Source: a virus. Taken from it: 64,000 nt of DNA. Position numbers and translations under genes: made by a program. The notes beneath the pieces were generated by a model. That model was given only the letters and a program-made list of their open reading frames with translations. It was not told where the DNA came from and did not search any database. The stretch is from positions 18,663 to 82,662 of IMG/VR virus record IMGVR_UViG_3300031787_000056; one strand, 5' to 3'. Each line of letters begins with the position of its first letter. The first letter of the stretch is position 1. Below, piece by piece: positions 40,212 through 47,865 of this stretch.

Positions 40212-42733
40212 CACGCAGGAAGCTCAATCCGGTCGCTGAACGCCTCGATGAGCGTCGGGGAGTGGTCGCAGACGATCATCTGCAGCGTGCCCTCTTCGCC
40301 GATCTTCCGGAGCATGTCCGCCATAGCGCGTTTGGCTTCTTCGTCCAGATGCGTGGTCGGCTCGTCCAGCGACAGGAGTCCCACGTTTGGCATGATCATC
40401 GCGTGCAGCGCGCGCAGCGTAGCCACGGCCAGGCGCACCTTCTGACCGCCTGACATGCGGCTTTGCGGCATCCAGGCCTCGTCCGCGCGGTCGGTGCGGA
40501 GGAAGTCATAGGACAGCGGCAGATCCTCGCTCGCCGAGACCATGAAGTCTGCGCCGCTCTCCGCCAGATAATCCCCGGCCAGTTGTGCGATCTGCCCGAA
40601 CTTGTAGTTCAGGAATTCGAGGCTGGCGCCGTTCGGTCGGAACGTGTCGCGCAGCATCTCCAGATCCTTGGCGAGCGCCAGGCGCGTCTTCTGTTCCGCG
40701 GTCCGAAGGTCGAGCTCGTCGATCTTGCGGCTCGCCGCCTTCATCGACTCGTTGGCGGCGTCATGCCGTCCGCGGGCCTCGTCGAGGGTCTGCTGCGCCT
40801 TCTCGAGTTCGGTCAGTTTGCTCTGCACCATCTGCTGCGTCAGCACCGGGGCACCGTCGCTCGGGAAGAATCCCAGCGGCACATCAGCAAGCAATTTGCG
40901 CAGGCTGTCGTGCGCGGCTTCCATGCTGCGCTGCGCGGCGTCGACTTCCGCGATCTGCTTCTGTACAGTCTCCACTGCGTCGCTGGTGCTCTTGGCTTCC
41001 TCGGCGGCGTCGTGAAGCATTGCACCATCGATCAGCGCGCGCCACGGCGCGTCTTTCAGCGCTTGCGCCTGGCTCGCCTCTTGCGCGACCAGATTGTCGA
41101 TCTCGTGCTGCGTCGGCTCCGTCTTGCCTTTGACAGCGACCCTGTAGCGGTCCACGACCTGCGTGAGACGCGCGTGCTCGTGCGCCTTGGCGTGCCACGC
41201 CTGCAGCTTTGCCGTCGCTTCATTCAGCCCCTGCTGTGTCGTCTCCCTGGTAGTCAGCGACGTTTCAATCTGCAGCCGCCTCTGGTCGTTCAGGTGCTTT
41301 GCCAGCGCGTCAGCCAGCGTCGCGTGCGCGCGTTGCAACGCGCCCGCATCCTTCTGCTTGGCGCGAAGAGCGTCGCCGCTGACCACCCCCTTGTCCTCGG
41401 CCTTTTTCAACTGCCCCTCGAGGTCTGTGATTTCCTTGCGCAGATGCTCTGGGTCAGGAGGCGTCGTGCCGCCACAAAGCGGACAGTGATCCGAGTGTCC
41501 CCCGCCGACTTCGAGTCCACGCAGAAGATCACGCCGCATCTGCAGAGCATTGCGAATCAGAACGTATGACTCCCGGTTGGCGTCATACGCAGTCTGCAAG
41601 GCCGCGACGACTTCTGTGCCCGCGGTCACCTTCTCCTCTGCCTCTCTCTCGCTCGCAGTCGCGCCGGGGATGGATGTCGTCAGCGTGTCCAGGTCGTCGA
41701 ACTTCTTCAGCATCGCCTCGGCGCGTTTGACGGACGACTCGGGACTGTCGCCCAGCTCTCCGGCCTCTTTCAGCTTCGCTTCCGCGTCTGCGAGTTCCGC
41801 GAACTGTTGCTTGAGCCCGCGCGCGCTGAGCAGAGCCAGGTCCGTCTTGGACTGGTCTGCGCTGGCTTGCAGATTCGCCTGCTTGCGCTGCGTCAAACTG
41901 GTCAGCTTCTTCTGCCACTCTTGTTGCTGCTGGCGCGCGTTGACGAGCCACAGGGCAGCGTCCTCGCCCGCTGGGACGTGCTGCTGCAGCTGCGTCTTGG
42001 CCGCTGTCGCGGCATCCTCCGCTGCCGCAACCGCGCTGTATTGGGACGAAACATTGCGGACCAGCGCCAGATACTCGGCAGGCGAAGGCAACCCTTTCAT
42101 CTCCGACTCGCATGTCTCGAAGAAACGGCGGGCCTCTTCGTAGGACGCCTGGGCGGCGTCGCGCACTGCGCCGAGATCCTGCACGCTGCTCGCGACGGTT
42201 TCCCGATGCGTCTCGATCACGTTGGCAATCTTCGCGAGGTGCCCCAACATGAGCAGTTTGGTGTAGAACTCCCGGCGGTCAGTCTCGAGCCCGAACATGC
42301 TGGCCATCTCGCCCTGCCGGATGAACACCGTGGAGTTGATGGCCTTTTTGTCGACGCCGAGGATGTCTAACATGATGCTGCTGACCTCTGCGTCGGACGT
42401 GATGGGCTTCTCGGCCCCGTCCCACCACAGCTTCCTGGTCACTGTCGTGCGCGTGATGCGCCGCTGGATCTTGCCGACCTTGCCGTCCGCCACGAACTCC
42501 AGCGTCACCTCGGCCGCGGCCGGCGGATTTTCGCCGCTCGACCGGCGGATGAATGCGCGCAGTGGGTCCGGGTGGTCGATGGTGCCGGTGAGTCCGAACT
42601 GAATGGCCTGCAGCACAGTCGATTTGCCGCGCCCGTTGGGGCCAGCCAAGCCGACGACGCAGCCCTGCAGTTTGCTTTTGATCGAGTGATGCCGACCGAA
42701 GTCGGTGATTTCGATGGATGTGATTTTGATCAT
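40211..42733 (-). CDS. SbcC/Rad50/gp46-like recombination ATPase
   Basis: 840 residues from MIKITSIEITDFGRH. Walker A GPNGRGKST (34-42), long coiled coils with the zinc hook CPLCGG in the middle, the ABC signature MSGGQKVRLAVATLRAL, and Walker B LLSLDEPTTHLDEE. Known role with SbcD/gp47: processing of DNA ends. It is separated from the SbcD-like gene by the HNH protein. Confidence 0.93.
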   Translation of the reverse strand: MIKITSIEITDFGRHHSIKSKLQGCVVGLAGPNGRGKSTVLQAIQFGLTGTIDHPDPLRAFIRRSSGENPPAAAEVTLEFVADGKVGKIQRRITRTTVTRKLWWDGAEKPITSDAEVSSIMLDILGVDKKAINSTVFIRQGEMASMFGLETDRREFYTKLLMLGHLAKIANVIETHRETVASSVQDLGAVRDAAQASYEEARRFFETCESEMKGLPSPAEYLALVRNVSSQYSAVAAAEDAATAAKTQLQQHVPAGEDAALWLVNARQQQQEWQKKLTSLTQRKQANLQASADQSKTDLALLSARGLKQQFAELADAEAKLKEAGELGDSPESSVKRAEAMLKKFDDLDTLTTSIPGATASEREAEEKVTAGTEVVAALQTAYDANRESYVLIRNALQMRRDLLRGLEVGGGHSDHCPLCGGTTPPDPEHLRKEITDLEGQLKKAEDKGVVSGDALRAKQKDAGALQRAHATLADALAKHLNDQRRLQIETSLTTRETTQQGLNEATAKLQAWHAKAHEHARLTQVVDRYRVAVKGKTEPTQHEIDNLVAQEASQAQALKDAPWRALIDGAMLHDAAEEAKSTSDAVETVQKQIAEVDAAQRSMEAAHDSLRKLLADVPLGFFPSDGAPVLTQQMVQSKLTELEKAQQTLDEARGRHDAANESMKAASRKIDELDLRTAEQKTRLALAKDLEMLRDTFRPNGASLEFLNYKFGQIAQLAGDYLAESGADFMVSASEDLPLSYDFLRTDRADEAWMPQSRMSGGQKVRLAVATLRALHAMIMPNVGLLSLDEPTTHLDEEAKRAMADMLRKIGEEGTLQMIVCDHSPTLIEAFSDRIELPA

Positions 42734-42746
42734 GTAATGAGTGTGG

Positions 42747-43307
42747 CTAGAATGGACAGTTTGGGTCGTCCGGGATGGTGTATTCGCCGCTGTCCTCTTC
42801 ATCTAAGACGTCGGACTCCTCTCGGTTGTCCATCGCCAGGTATTTCGCATTCCTCTCCTGGATGTCGTCGCGTTTGCGTTCCAGCATGTGCTGCACGTGC
42901 TCTGGCAGGTAGCGCTCCTGATGCGATTTCCATGCGTTCAGCTCCACCGTCACCACGCGCATGTTGCCCTCCTCGTAGCCGAGCGTCGGATTCACGCGGT
43001 CGATCGTCAGCACCGAATCGTCGCCCTCCTTTTTGGAATACAGACCGAAGGCGTCCACCAACCCTCGCCAGTAGTCCAGCGTGATCCTGAACGGTATTTT
43101 CCGCTCGGCCGCGTGGTCACGCAGCGTGCAGTAGTCCGCGGTTTTCTTCTGCTGCGCGCGCCAACGCCGCATCTCGTGCATGTGACACAGACACCGATCG
43201 TCCCGCGACGCGCGCCGGCAGCCTTTTACCCAGCACAGTCCGTCGCCGGAATTCCCCTTGAACTCGAAGAATCCTTCGGCAAGCAGAGCTGCGCTGGGTT
43301 TCGGCAT
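42747..43307 (-). CDS. HNH-type endonuclease-like protein
   Basis: 186 residues. A zinc pattern CWVKGC...CLCHMH precedes LTIDRVNPTLGYEEGNM and VVTVELNAWK, which matches the HNH pattern DRxNxxxGYxxxNxxxxxxxxN. Acidic C-terminus. It lies between the SbcC- and SbcD-like genes, a usual place for free-standing homing-type nucleases in phages; a packaging or recombination role is possible instead. Confidence 0.72.
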   Translation of the reverse strand: MPKPSAALLAEGFFEFKGNSGDGLCWVKGCRRASRDDRCLCHMHEMRRWRAQQKKTADYCTLRDHAAERKIPFRITLDYWRGLVDAFGLYSKKEGDDSVLTIDRVNPTLGYEEGNMRVVTVELNAWKSHQERYLPEHVQHMLERKRDDIQERNAKYLAMDNREESDVLDEEDSGEYTIPDDPNCPF

Positions 43308-43313
43308 GTCAGC

Positions 43314-44522
43314 CTATTCTTCATTTTCCCTGACGGCTGCTGCGACCAGGCGAGCCTCGATCAGCTCTGCCACGATATTGCTAGCGTCGCTCTCGCCGCG
43401 GTGCAGGAGATCCAGCGCCGTCTTCTGCAGGTCTTCCCGGTCCTTGAATCGCTGACTCACGAAGTATTCCATCGTGAACTCCTTCTCGGAGTCCGGTGAA
43501 TCTTTGACTCTCGCCGGATGCGCCTGCGTGTTGGGCAGCGGGTAGCACCGTATGACCGCGCGCTGGGCGTCCAGCATCGAGTGCAGCCGGTTGATCGTCT
43601 GCGGAAACTGCCGGTCGAACTGCACGACCGCCACAGGATGCTGCGCGGCCACCGGCTCGATACGCAGCATGAGCGCGTCGAGGTCATCGGCGGTGCGCAC
43701 CTCCGCGTTGATGAACGGACGTGTGTGAATCGGAATCGTCTCCTTCAGGATAGCGCCCTCGGCAGTCAGCCGGATGATCGGCACAGACTTGCCGATCGGC
43801 TCGCCAGCGTTGCACATCTCGGTCGACCCCGGGTAACCAATCAGGCACTTGCCTCCGCCGGGACGGTCCAGCTGCTGGAACCCCTGCAGGTGGATGTCGC
43901 CGAGCAGCCAGGCCTTGTTGTGCTTCGAGATCGGCAGCTCGGACACGTGCAGCGGGTCCGGTGTGTGTATCGGGAACTTCACCACACCGTCGATGAGTCC
44001 GTGGAACAGCACGACGTCTGCCTGCCGCACCCGCACGGTGATGTTCGCCAAGTCGCCGCGGAAGCTGGCTGCGGTGTGCGGCGTGAGCCCCACGATGCGA
44101 TAGCCACGGAAGACGACGCTGGAGTCGTCCAACGGCACGATGCCTGTCTCACCTTCAAATAGCGTCTCGGTGTCGTCGTCCGTCAGATTTAACGTGCGCC
44201 CCGGAAACAGCGTCTGCAGCCACGTGGGCGTGCTCCAGTCGTGGTTGCCGGTGATGGTGAATGCCACCTTCCCGGCGCTCCGGATCATCTGGTCGATGTG
44301 CATCAGCTGTCCGATCACCTGCGGGCTCGGCCGAGGGCGGTCGAAGATGTCGCCGGTGATGCAGATGATGTCCGCGTGCTTCAGCGCCGTCTCGACTGCA
44401 TTACGGAAGCCGTCGTAGAAGTCCTGGCCCCGACGGGCAGCCGCGTATTGTGAGTCTCGCAGGTGGGTGTCACCGATAAGTGCGATCAGAAGATCGCTGT
44501 TTGGGGTCGCATTTTTTGCCAT
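43314..44522 (-). CDS. SbcD/Mre11/gp47-like nuclease
   Basis: 402 residues. Calcineurin-type motifs: GDTHLRDSQ (near 17), CITGDIFDRP (near 55), FTITGNHDW (near 92), and LFHGLIDGVV/WLLGDIHLQG with the expected His residues. This is the nuclease partner of the SbcC-like protein. Confidence 0.92.
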   Translation of the reverse strand: MAKNATPNSDLLIALIGDTHLRDSQYAAARRGQDFYDGFRNAVETALKHADIICITGDIFDRPRPSPQVIGQLMHIDQMIRSAGKVAFTITGNHDWSTPTWLQTLFPGRTLNLTDDDTETLFEGETGIVPLDDSSVVFRGYRIVGLTPHTAASFRGDLANITVRVRQADVVLFHGLIDGVVKFPIHTPDPLHVSELPISKHNKAWLLGDIHLQGFQQLDRPGGGKCLIGYPGSTEMCNAGEPIGKSVPIIRLTAEGAILKETIPIHTRPFINAEVRTADDLDALMLRIEPVAAQHPVAVVQFDRQFPQTINRLHSMLDAQRAVIRCYPLPNTQAHPARVKDSPDSEKEFTMEYFVSQRFKDREDLQKTALDLLHRGESDASNIVAELIEARLVAAAVRENEE

Positions 44523-45253
44523 TTTTCAGTAGGGTAAATTTTGGAAGCCGCTTCAGCCAATTCTTCGCGAGCCCCCTTGAGGAGAGCGCGCGCCGCGCCT
44601 GCGAGTGCATCACAAATCGCCTGCCCGTCCACGACATTACGCGGGCGGCACATGGGCGTGATGCAAACGTGCTTGGCCATGAACGACCAACGCATCCACA
44701 GATCACGCTCCTTCAGCCGGGACATCAGCGGGTCGCCATCCTCGTTGTAGAGGAACGCGTGGGCGAGACTGCTGCGATCGGTGTACCAGAGAATCGAGAC
44801 CCGGTCAGGTCCCGTGAATTGGTTCAGGATTCCCTCAGTGCCGATCTTGTAAAGCTCCGCGGAGTCAGTCGTCTGCTCCTGAAGCTCCCGCCCGCGCTCT
44901 GTCAGGATGGAGTGCACGCCATCCAGCAGGGCGCTGAACTCCGATCGGCTGACCGTGGACCCATAGGTGCCAGCGACGTAGCAGCCGCGCGACACCGGCG
45001 CCCTGATCTCGCCGATCAGATCGATACGCTCCCAGACGGCCGCGTAGCCGCCCCATCCATCGGCGCAGCCGGAGCCGTCGGTGTAGAGGACGCAGTCGTG
45101 CTCGTAAGGATCCGGGGCGACCTCTTCGAGCCACTCGAACACGTCGGCGTAGCGCTCCTTGATCAGCTCACCGTCGACGGTCAGGTTATCCCACCAGGAC
45201 GTCTCTTTTCGCCACTTGTGTTTGTTCCAGGTGTCACGGTTGTGGTGAGTCAT
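44486..45253 (-). CDS. RNase H-like nuclease
   Basis: 255 residues. VLYTDGSGCADGWGGYAAVW (first Asp), SRSEFSALLDGVHSIL (Glu), ILWYTDRSSLAHAF (Asp) and the C-terminal PRNVVDGQAICDAL (Asp) give the DEDD order of RNase HI. Likely removes RNA from hybrids (primers). It overlaps the SbcD-like gene by 37 bases. Confidence 0.82.
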   Translation of the reverse strand: MTHHNRDTWNKHKWRKETSWWDNLTVDGELIKERYADVFEWLEEVAPDPYEHDCVLYTDGSGCADGWGGYAAVWERIDLIGEIRAPVSRGCYVAGTYGSTVSRSEFSALLDGVHSILTERGRELQEQTTDSAELYKIGTEGILNQFTGPDRVSILWYTDRSSLAHAFLYNEDGDPLMSRLKERDLWMRWSFMAKHVCITPMCRPRNVVDGQAICDALAGAARALLKGAREELAEAASKIYPTEKWQKMRPQTAIF

Positions 45254-45842
45254 CGTCGTCCGCTTCTGGAGTCCTCACGCTTCCGGCCGTCTCCTTTTCG
45301 TGCTGCTGCGCCACGTCCAGAACGCTGCCGTTCGCGTCCTCTCCTTGTGGTAATTTCGGCGCGGCGGGTGCGGTGGTCTCGACCGCCGTGATCAGGCGCC
45401 GGCTGGCAATTCGCTTCAGAGAGCCGACGTTCTGATGTTCCGCTTCTTCCATGAACGCAGCGATGAGAGGGCCGGCCATCTTGTCCGCCACCTCCTGCTG
45501 AATCTGCGCTTGAGCATGCGGTCGCATCTTGTCGCTCAGCATACCGGGCATGGATGATGTGCCAGTGACCTGCGTGAACGGCTGGTCGGCCCCGCGCACA
45601 ATGCGGATGTCCCAGTAGATGCGGATGTCGCTGTCGTTGACCCCGACGACGCCCGAGTGGAAATCGATCAGCGGACGTTCGCGGTCCAGCAGCCTGGCGT
45701 TGAGTTCGTTGGCCTCCTGGATGACCTTGATCGCGCTCTGCAGCGCGGCCAAGGCATCGACGGACGGCGCGTCAGGCGTTGAATTTCGCCCGGATTTCTT
45801 CTGCTTCGCTTTCGACTGGTTCGGTGGGTGGTGATTGCTCAT
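45234..45842 (-). CDS. Hypothetical protein, 202 aa
   Basis: Start MSNHHPPNQSKAKQKKSGRN, a Lys/Ser-rich N-terminus; the C-terminal 40 residues are acidic (EADDDDSPQP). It overlaps the 64-residue gene by 71 bases, so a later start is possible. Function unknown. Confidence 0.6.
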   Translation of the reverse strand: MSNHHPPNQSKAKQKKSGRNSTPDAPSVDALAALQSAIKVIQEANELNARLLDRERPLIDFHSGVVGVNDSDIRIYWDIRIVRGADQPFTQVTGTSSMPGMLSDKMRPHAQAQIQQEVADKMAGPLIAAFMEEAEHQNVGSLKRIASRRLITAVETTAPAAPKLPQGEDANGSVLDVAQQHEKETAGSVRTPEADDDDSPQP

Positions 45843-45966
45843 TTTGAATATCGCGTAGTTTCTCGCCTTGCTCACGCGTCCAGATCAAATAGAGTGACGT
45901 GCGTGCCTTTCCGAACCTGTCCGCACGTTCGTTTTCCAACAACACCGTCGATTTTGATTGAGCCAT
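45772..45966 (-). CDS. Small charged protein, 64 aa
   Basis: Starts MAQSKSTVLLENERADRFGK. Its ATG shares two bases (CATG at 45964-45967) with the ATG of the terminase N-half on the other strand. Helical, charged. Unknown. Confidence 0.55.
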   Translation of the reverse strand: MAQSKSTVLLENERADRFGKARTSLYLIWTREQGEKLRDIQNEQSPPTEPVESEAEEIRAKFNA

Positions 45967-46399
45967 GTTAGCGCAAGGTGAATTTATTTATGATTTGATG
46001 AACGCCTTGAGGAGAGACCCTCAGCGGGCGGCAAAGGTGTCCGCCGCTCTGCAGCGCATGGACACGGTAACGGCGGCCGTGGCGGATGGCAAGGCCACAC
46101 GCAGCGACATCGCCAAGATCGAGGCTGAGATCGTCCCGCTGTGCGGTTTCAACTTCGGCCTTCTCATTCCTCGATTCTTCCCGCGTTACCCATTCGAGAA
46201 GCCGCTCGACCTGAGCGCGCGCCCGTTCATGTATGCCATGACCGCGCTGGCGCCGGGCAGCGTCGTCACCCTAAAGGCTGGACGTCAGGTCGGGAAATGC
46301 GCCGACGGCGACACCACGGTCGTCACCGACCGCGGCGTCGCCACGTTGTGCGACATCTTCGCGGAGGGGATTCCAGTTCAGGCCAGCAGCGTGCGGTAG
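45965..46399 (+). CDS. Terminase large subunit, N-terminal part fused to split-intein N-half
   Basis: 144 residues. Residues 1-111 are the terminase N-terminus ending in the ATPase P-loop GRQVGK; residue 112 onward is an intein N-half, CADGDTTVVTDRGVATLCDI and 13 more residues, then a stop. This is like the short N-intein of the atypical split AceL-TerL intein, which begins CVYGDTMVETEDGKI and lies in the same protein. The Walker A is completed only after trans-splicing to the Ser-Thr-Gly of the C-half (47545-49425). The 3' end overlaps the convergent minus-strand gene by 22 bases. Confidence 0.92.
   Translation: MLAQGEFIYDLMNALRRDPQRAAKVSAALQRMDTVTAAVADGKATRSDIAKIEAEIVPLCGFNFGLLIPRFFPRYPFEKPLDLSARPFMYAMTALAPGSVVTLKAGRQVGKCADGDTTVVTDRGVATLCDIFAEGIPVQASSVR
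46298..46396 (+). other. Split intein N-half (about 25-33 residues)
   Basis: Starts with Cys1 and includes block A. Block B is not here but in the other half, so the split lies unusually near the N-terminus, as in AceL-TerL-type inteins. Last eight residues (GIPVQASSVR region) may be extra. Confidence 0.88.
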
Positions 46400-47340
46400 C
46401 TGCGAATGGCTTCTGCTCCGTGGATCTCGACGTATGACGGGTCGAACACTTCCGCCTCCGCAGGCGTGTAGATCAGACCGTCCTTCAGCTTGTCGATCAG
46501 GTGCTGCGAGAACCGGTAGCGGACGCCGGGCGAAGCGAGCATCCATTTCGACTGCAGCGTGAGGATCATCTCCCCGGACATCCCGGCTGCGAATCCGCAG
46601 TCCCGCAGCAGATCGGTGATGTAGTTTTCCCGGATGCGTGCGAAACGATCCGCCAGCGTCTCGAAGTGGTGTCTGGCGCTCAGCGGCCAGCTTTTCTTCA
46701 ACCACTTGTGGCGCTCGAGGTAGATGTCCTGCATGCTCGACGACAGGGCACTCACGTCGGCGTAGATGCAGGACACTCCGCAGGTCCACATCTTGTGCTC
46801 GCCGATGTAGAACTGATCAAGGTCCGCCTTGCCCGATTCCATGATCATGCGGCGGCAGAGCATGCCGAAGTTGGAATGATCCGCGGCGCTGGCTCCGGCG
46901 TGATCCTCCGCGCACGCCAGCAGCGACAGCTGCGGTTGACGCAGCGCGGTCCGCATCTGCTGCAGCAGGATGCTACGGTCAATCTGCAGCGCCGTTGCGT
47001 CCGGGCCCGTATATGGGTATGCCGGCTTCGGCAACTTCTTGATCAGCTTTCCGGCTGCGTCATACATCTCGACGATCCGCTCGTCGCGACGCAGGAAGAA
47101 CGCATCGCTCTCGTCTCTCCTCGCAGCCTTGCGCATCCATATTTCGGCGTCTTCGACGTCGATTCGGTAGATGGTGATGTCCGGCCTGCCCGGGTCGTTG
47201 CTGGCGGCCTGGACGCTGACGAGTCCTGCGAGGAACGGGGATGGACGCGGAGTCCATTGCTGCTTTTTTGGTAGTTTCTGAGTGGTGTTCAAATGGTTGA
47301 GTTGTGGACGACCATACAGCGTGGAGACGGCGGACGACAA
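46378..47340 (-). CDS. Hypothetical protein, 320 aa, inserted in the broken terminase locus
   Basis: Lies antisense between the terminase halves. In fractured phage genes with split inteins a homing nuclease often occupies this place, but I see no LAGLIDADG, HNH, GIY-YIG or Vsr motif. The protein has an N-terminal part with DITIYRIDVEDAEIWMRKAA and a middle with several Cys/His (AEDHAGASAADHSNF, MLCRRM, WTCGVSCIYADV), followed by a long helical end. ATG at 47340 is the longest start; the CACTCAGAAACTAC element at about 47270 could mark a later start. Confidence 0.7.
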   Translation of the reverse strand: MSSAVSTLYGRPQLNHLNTTQKLPKKQQWTPRPSPFLAGLVSVQAASNDPGRPDITIYRIDVEDAEIWMRKAARRDESDAFFLRRDERIVEMYDAAGKLIKKLPKPAYPYTGPDATALQIDRSILLQQMRTALRQPQLSLLACAEDHAGASAADHSNFGMLCRRMIMESGKADLDQFYIGEHKMWTCGVSCIYADVSALSSSMQDIYLERHKWLKKSWPLSARHHFETLADRFARIRENYITDLLRDCGFAAGMSGEMILTLQSKWMLASPGVRYRFSQHLIDKLKDGLIYTPAEAEVFDPSYVEIHGAEAIRSYRTLLA

Positions 47341-47544
47341 GTCCGTGGATGTCTTCGCTGCCCCTTCGTCCGTAATGGGGAATAATGCGCGCGGTCGTTC
47401 CGTGCCGACCGTGTTCCTGCGCCTGTTCAGGTGAGCCCCCGCCGCTTGCGCTTGCGGGGATCTTCATCTTGACGCTATTTGCGGTGCGCCTACGATGCCA
47501 AACATCGCGTGCTGTTGGAAACCGAAATAGCTGAGGAAAGATCC

Positions 47545-47865
47545 GTGGAGCATCTCGACTTAAAAGTCGCTGCTCCGGGTGGTGCTTTTGTGCGTGTCAC
47601 CCACGTCTGCCGAACCGTGCCGATGCCGGTGTGGCGAATCCTGACGCGAGATTTCGCGTTGGAGTGCGCCGGCAAGCATTTGGTAAGGAGACTCAGTGGA
47701 TATGGGCAGGTGGATCAATGCCTGCCCGGTGACTTCATACTGACTCAAGACGGCTGGCAGCCCGTCACTGCATGTGCGCCGGTGGGTGAGGAACGCGAGA
47801 TGTTCGACCTCCGTGTGGAGGGCGAGGATCACGCATACTTCACCTCCGGGATTGCCAGCCACAAT
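47545..47865 (+). other. Split intein C-half (107 residues)
   Basis: Contains blocks B, F and G and ends His-Asn before Ser. No nuclease domain is present. It lies 1.15 kb from the N-half. Confidence 0.88.

Noticed and set aside
46271-47545. Group I intron or misassembly in the terminase gene
   Set aside because: Both sides carry matching intein blocks in frame with the extein, which an intron would not have; misassembly cannot be fully excluded without reads.
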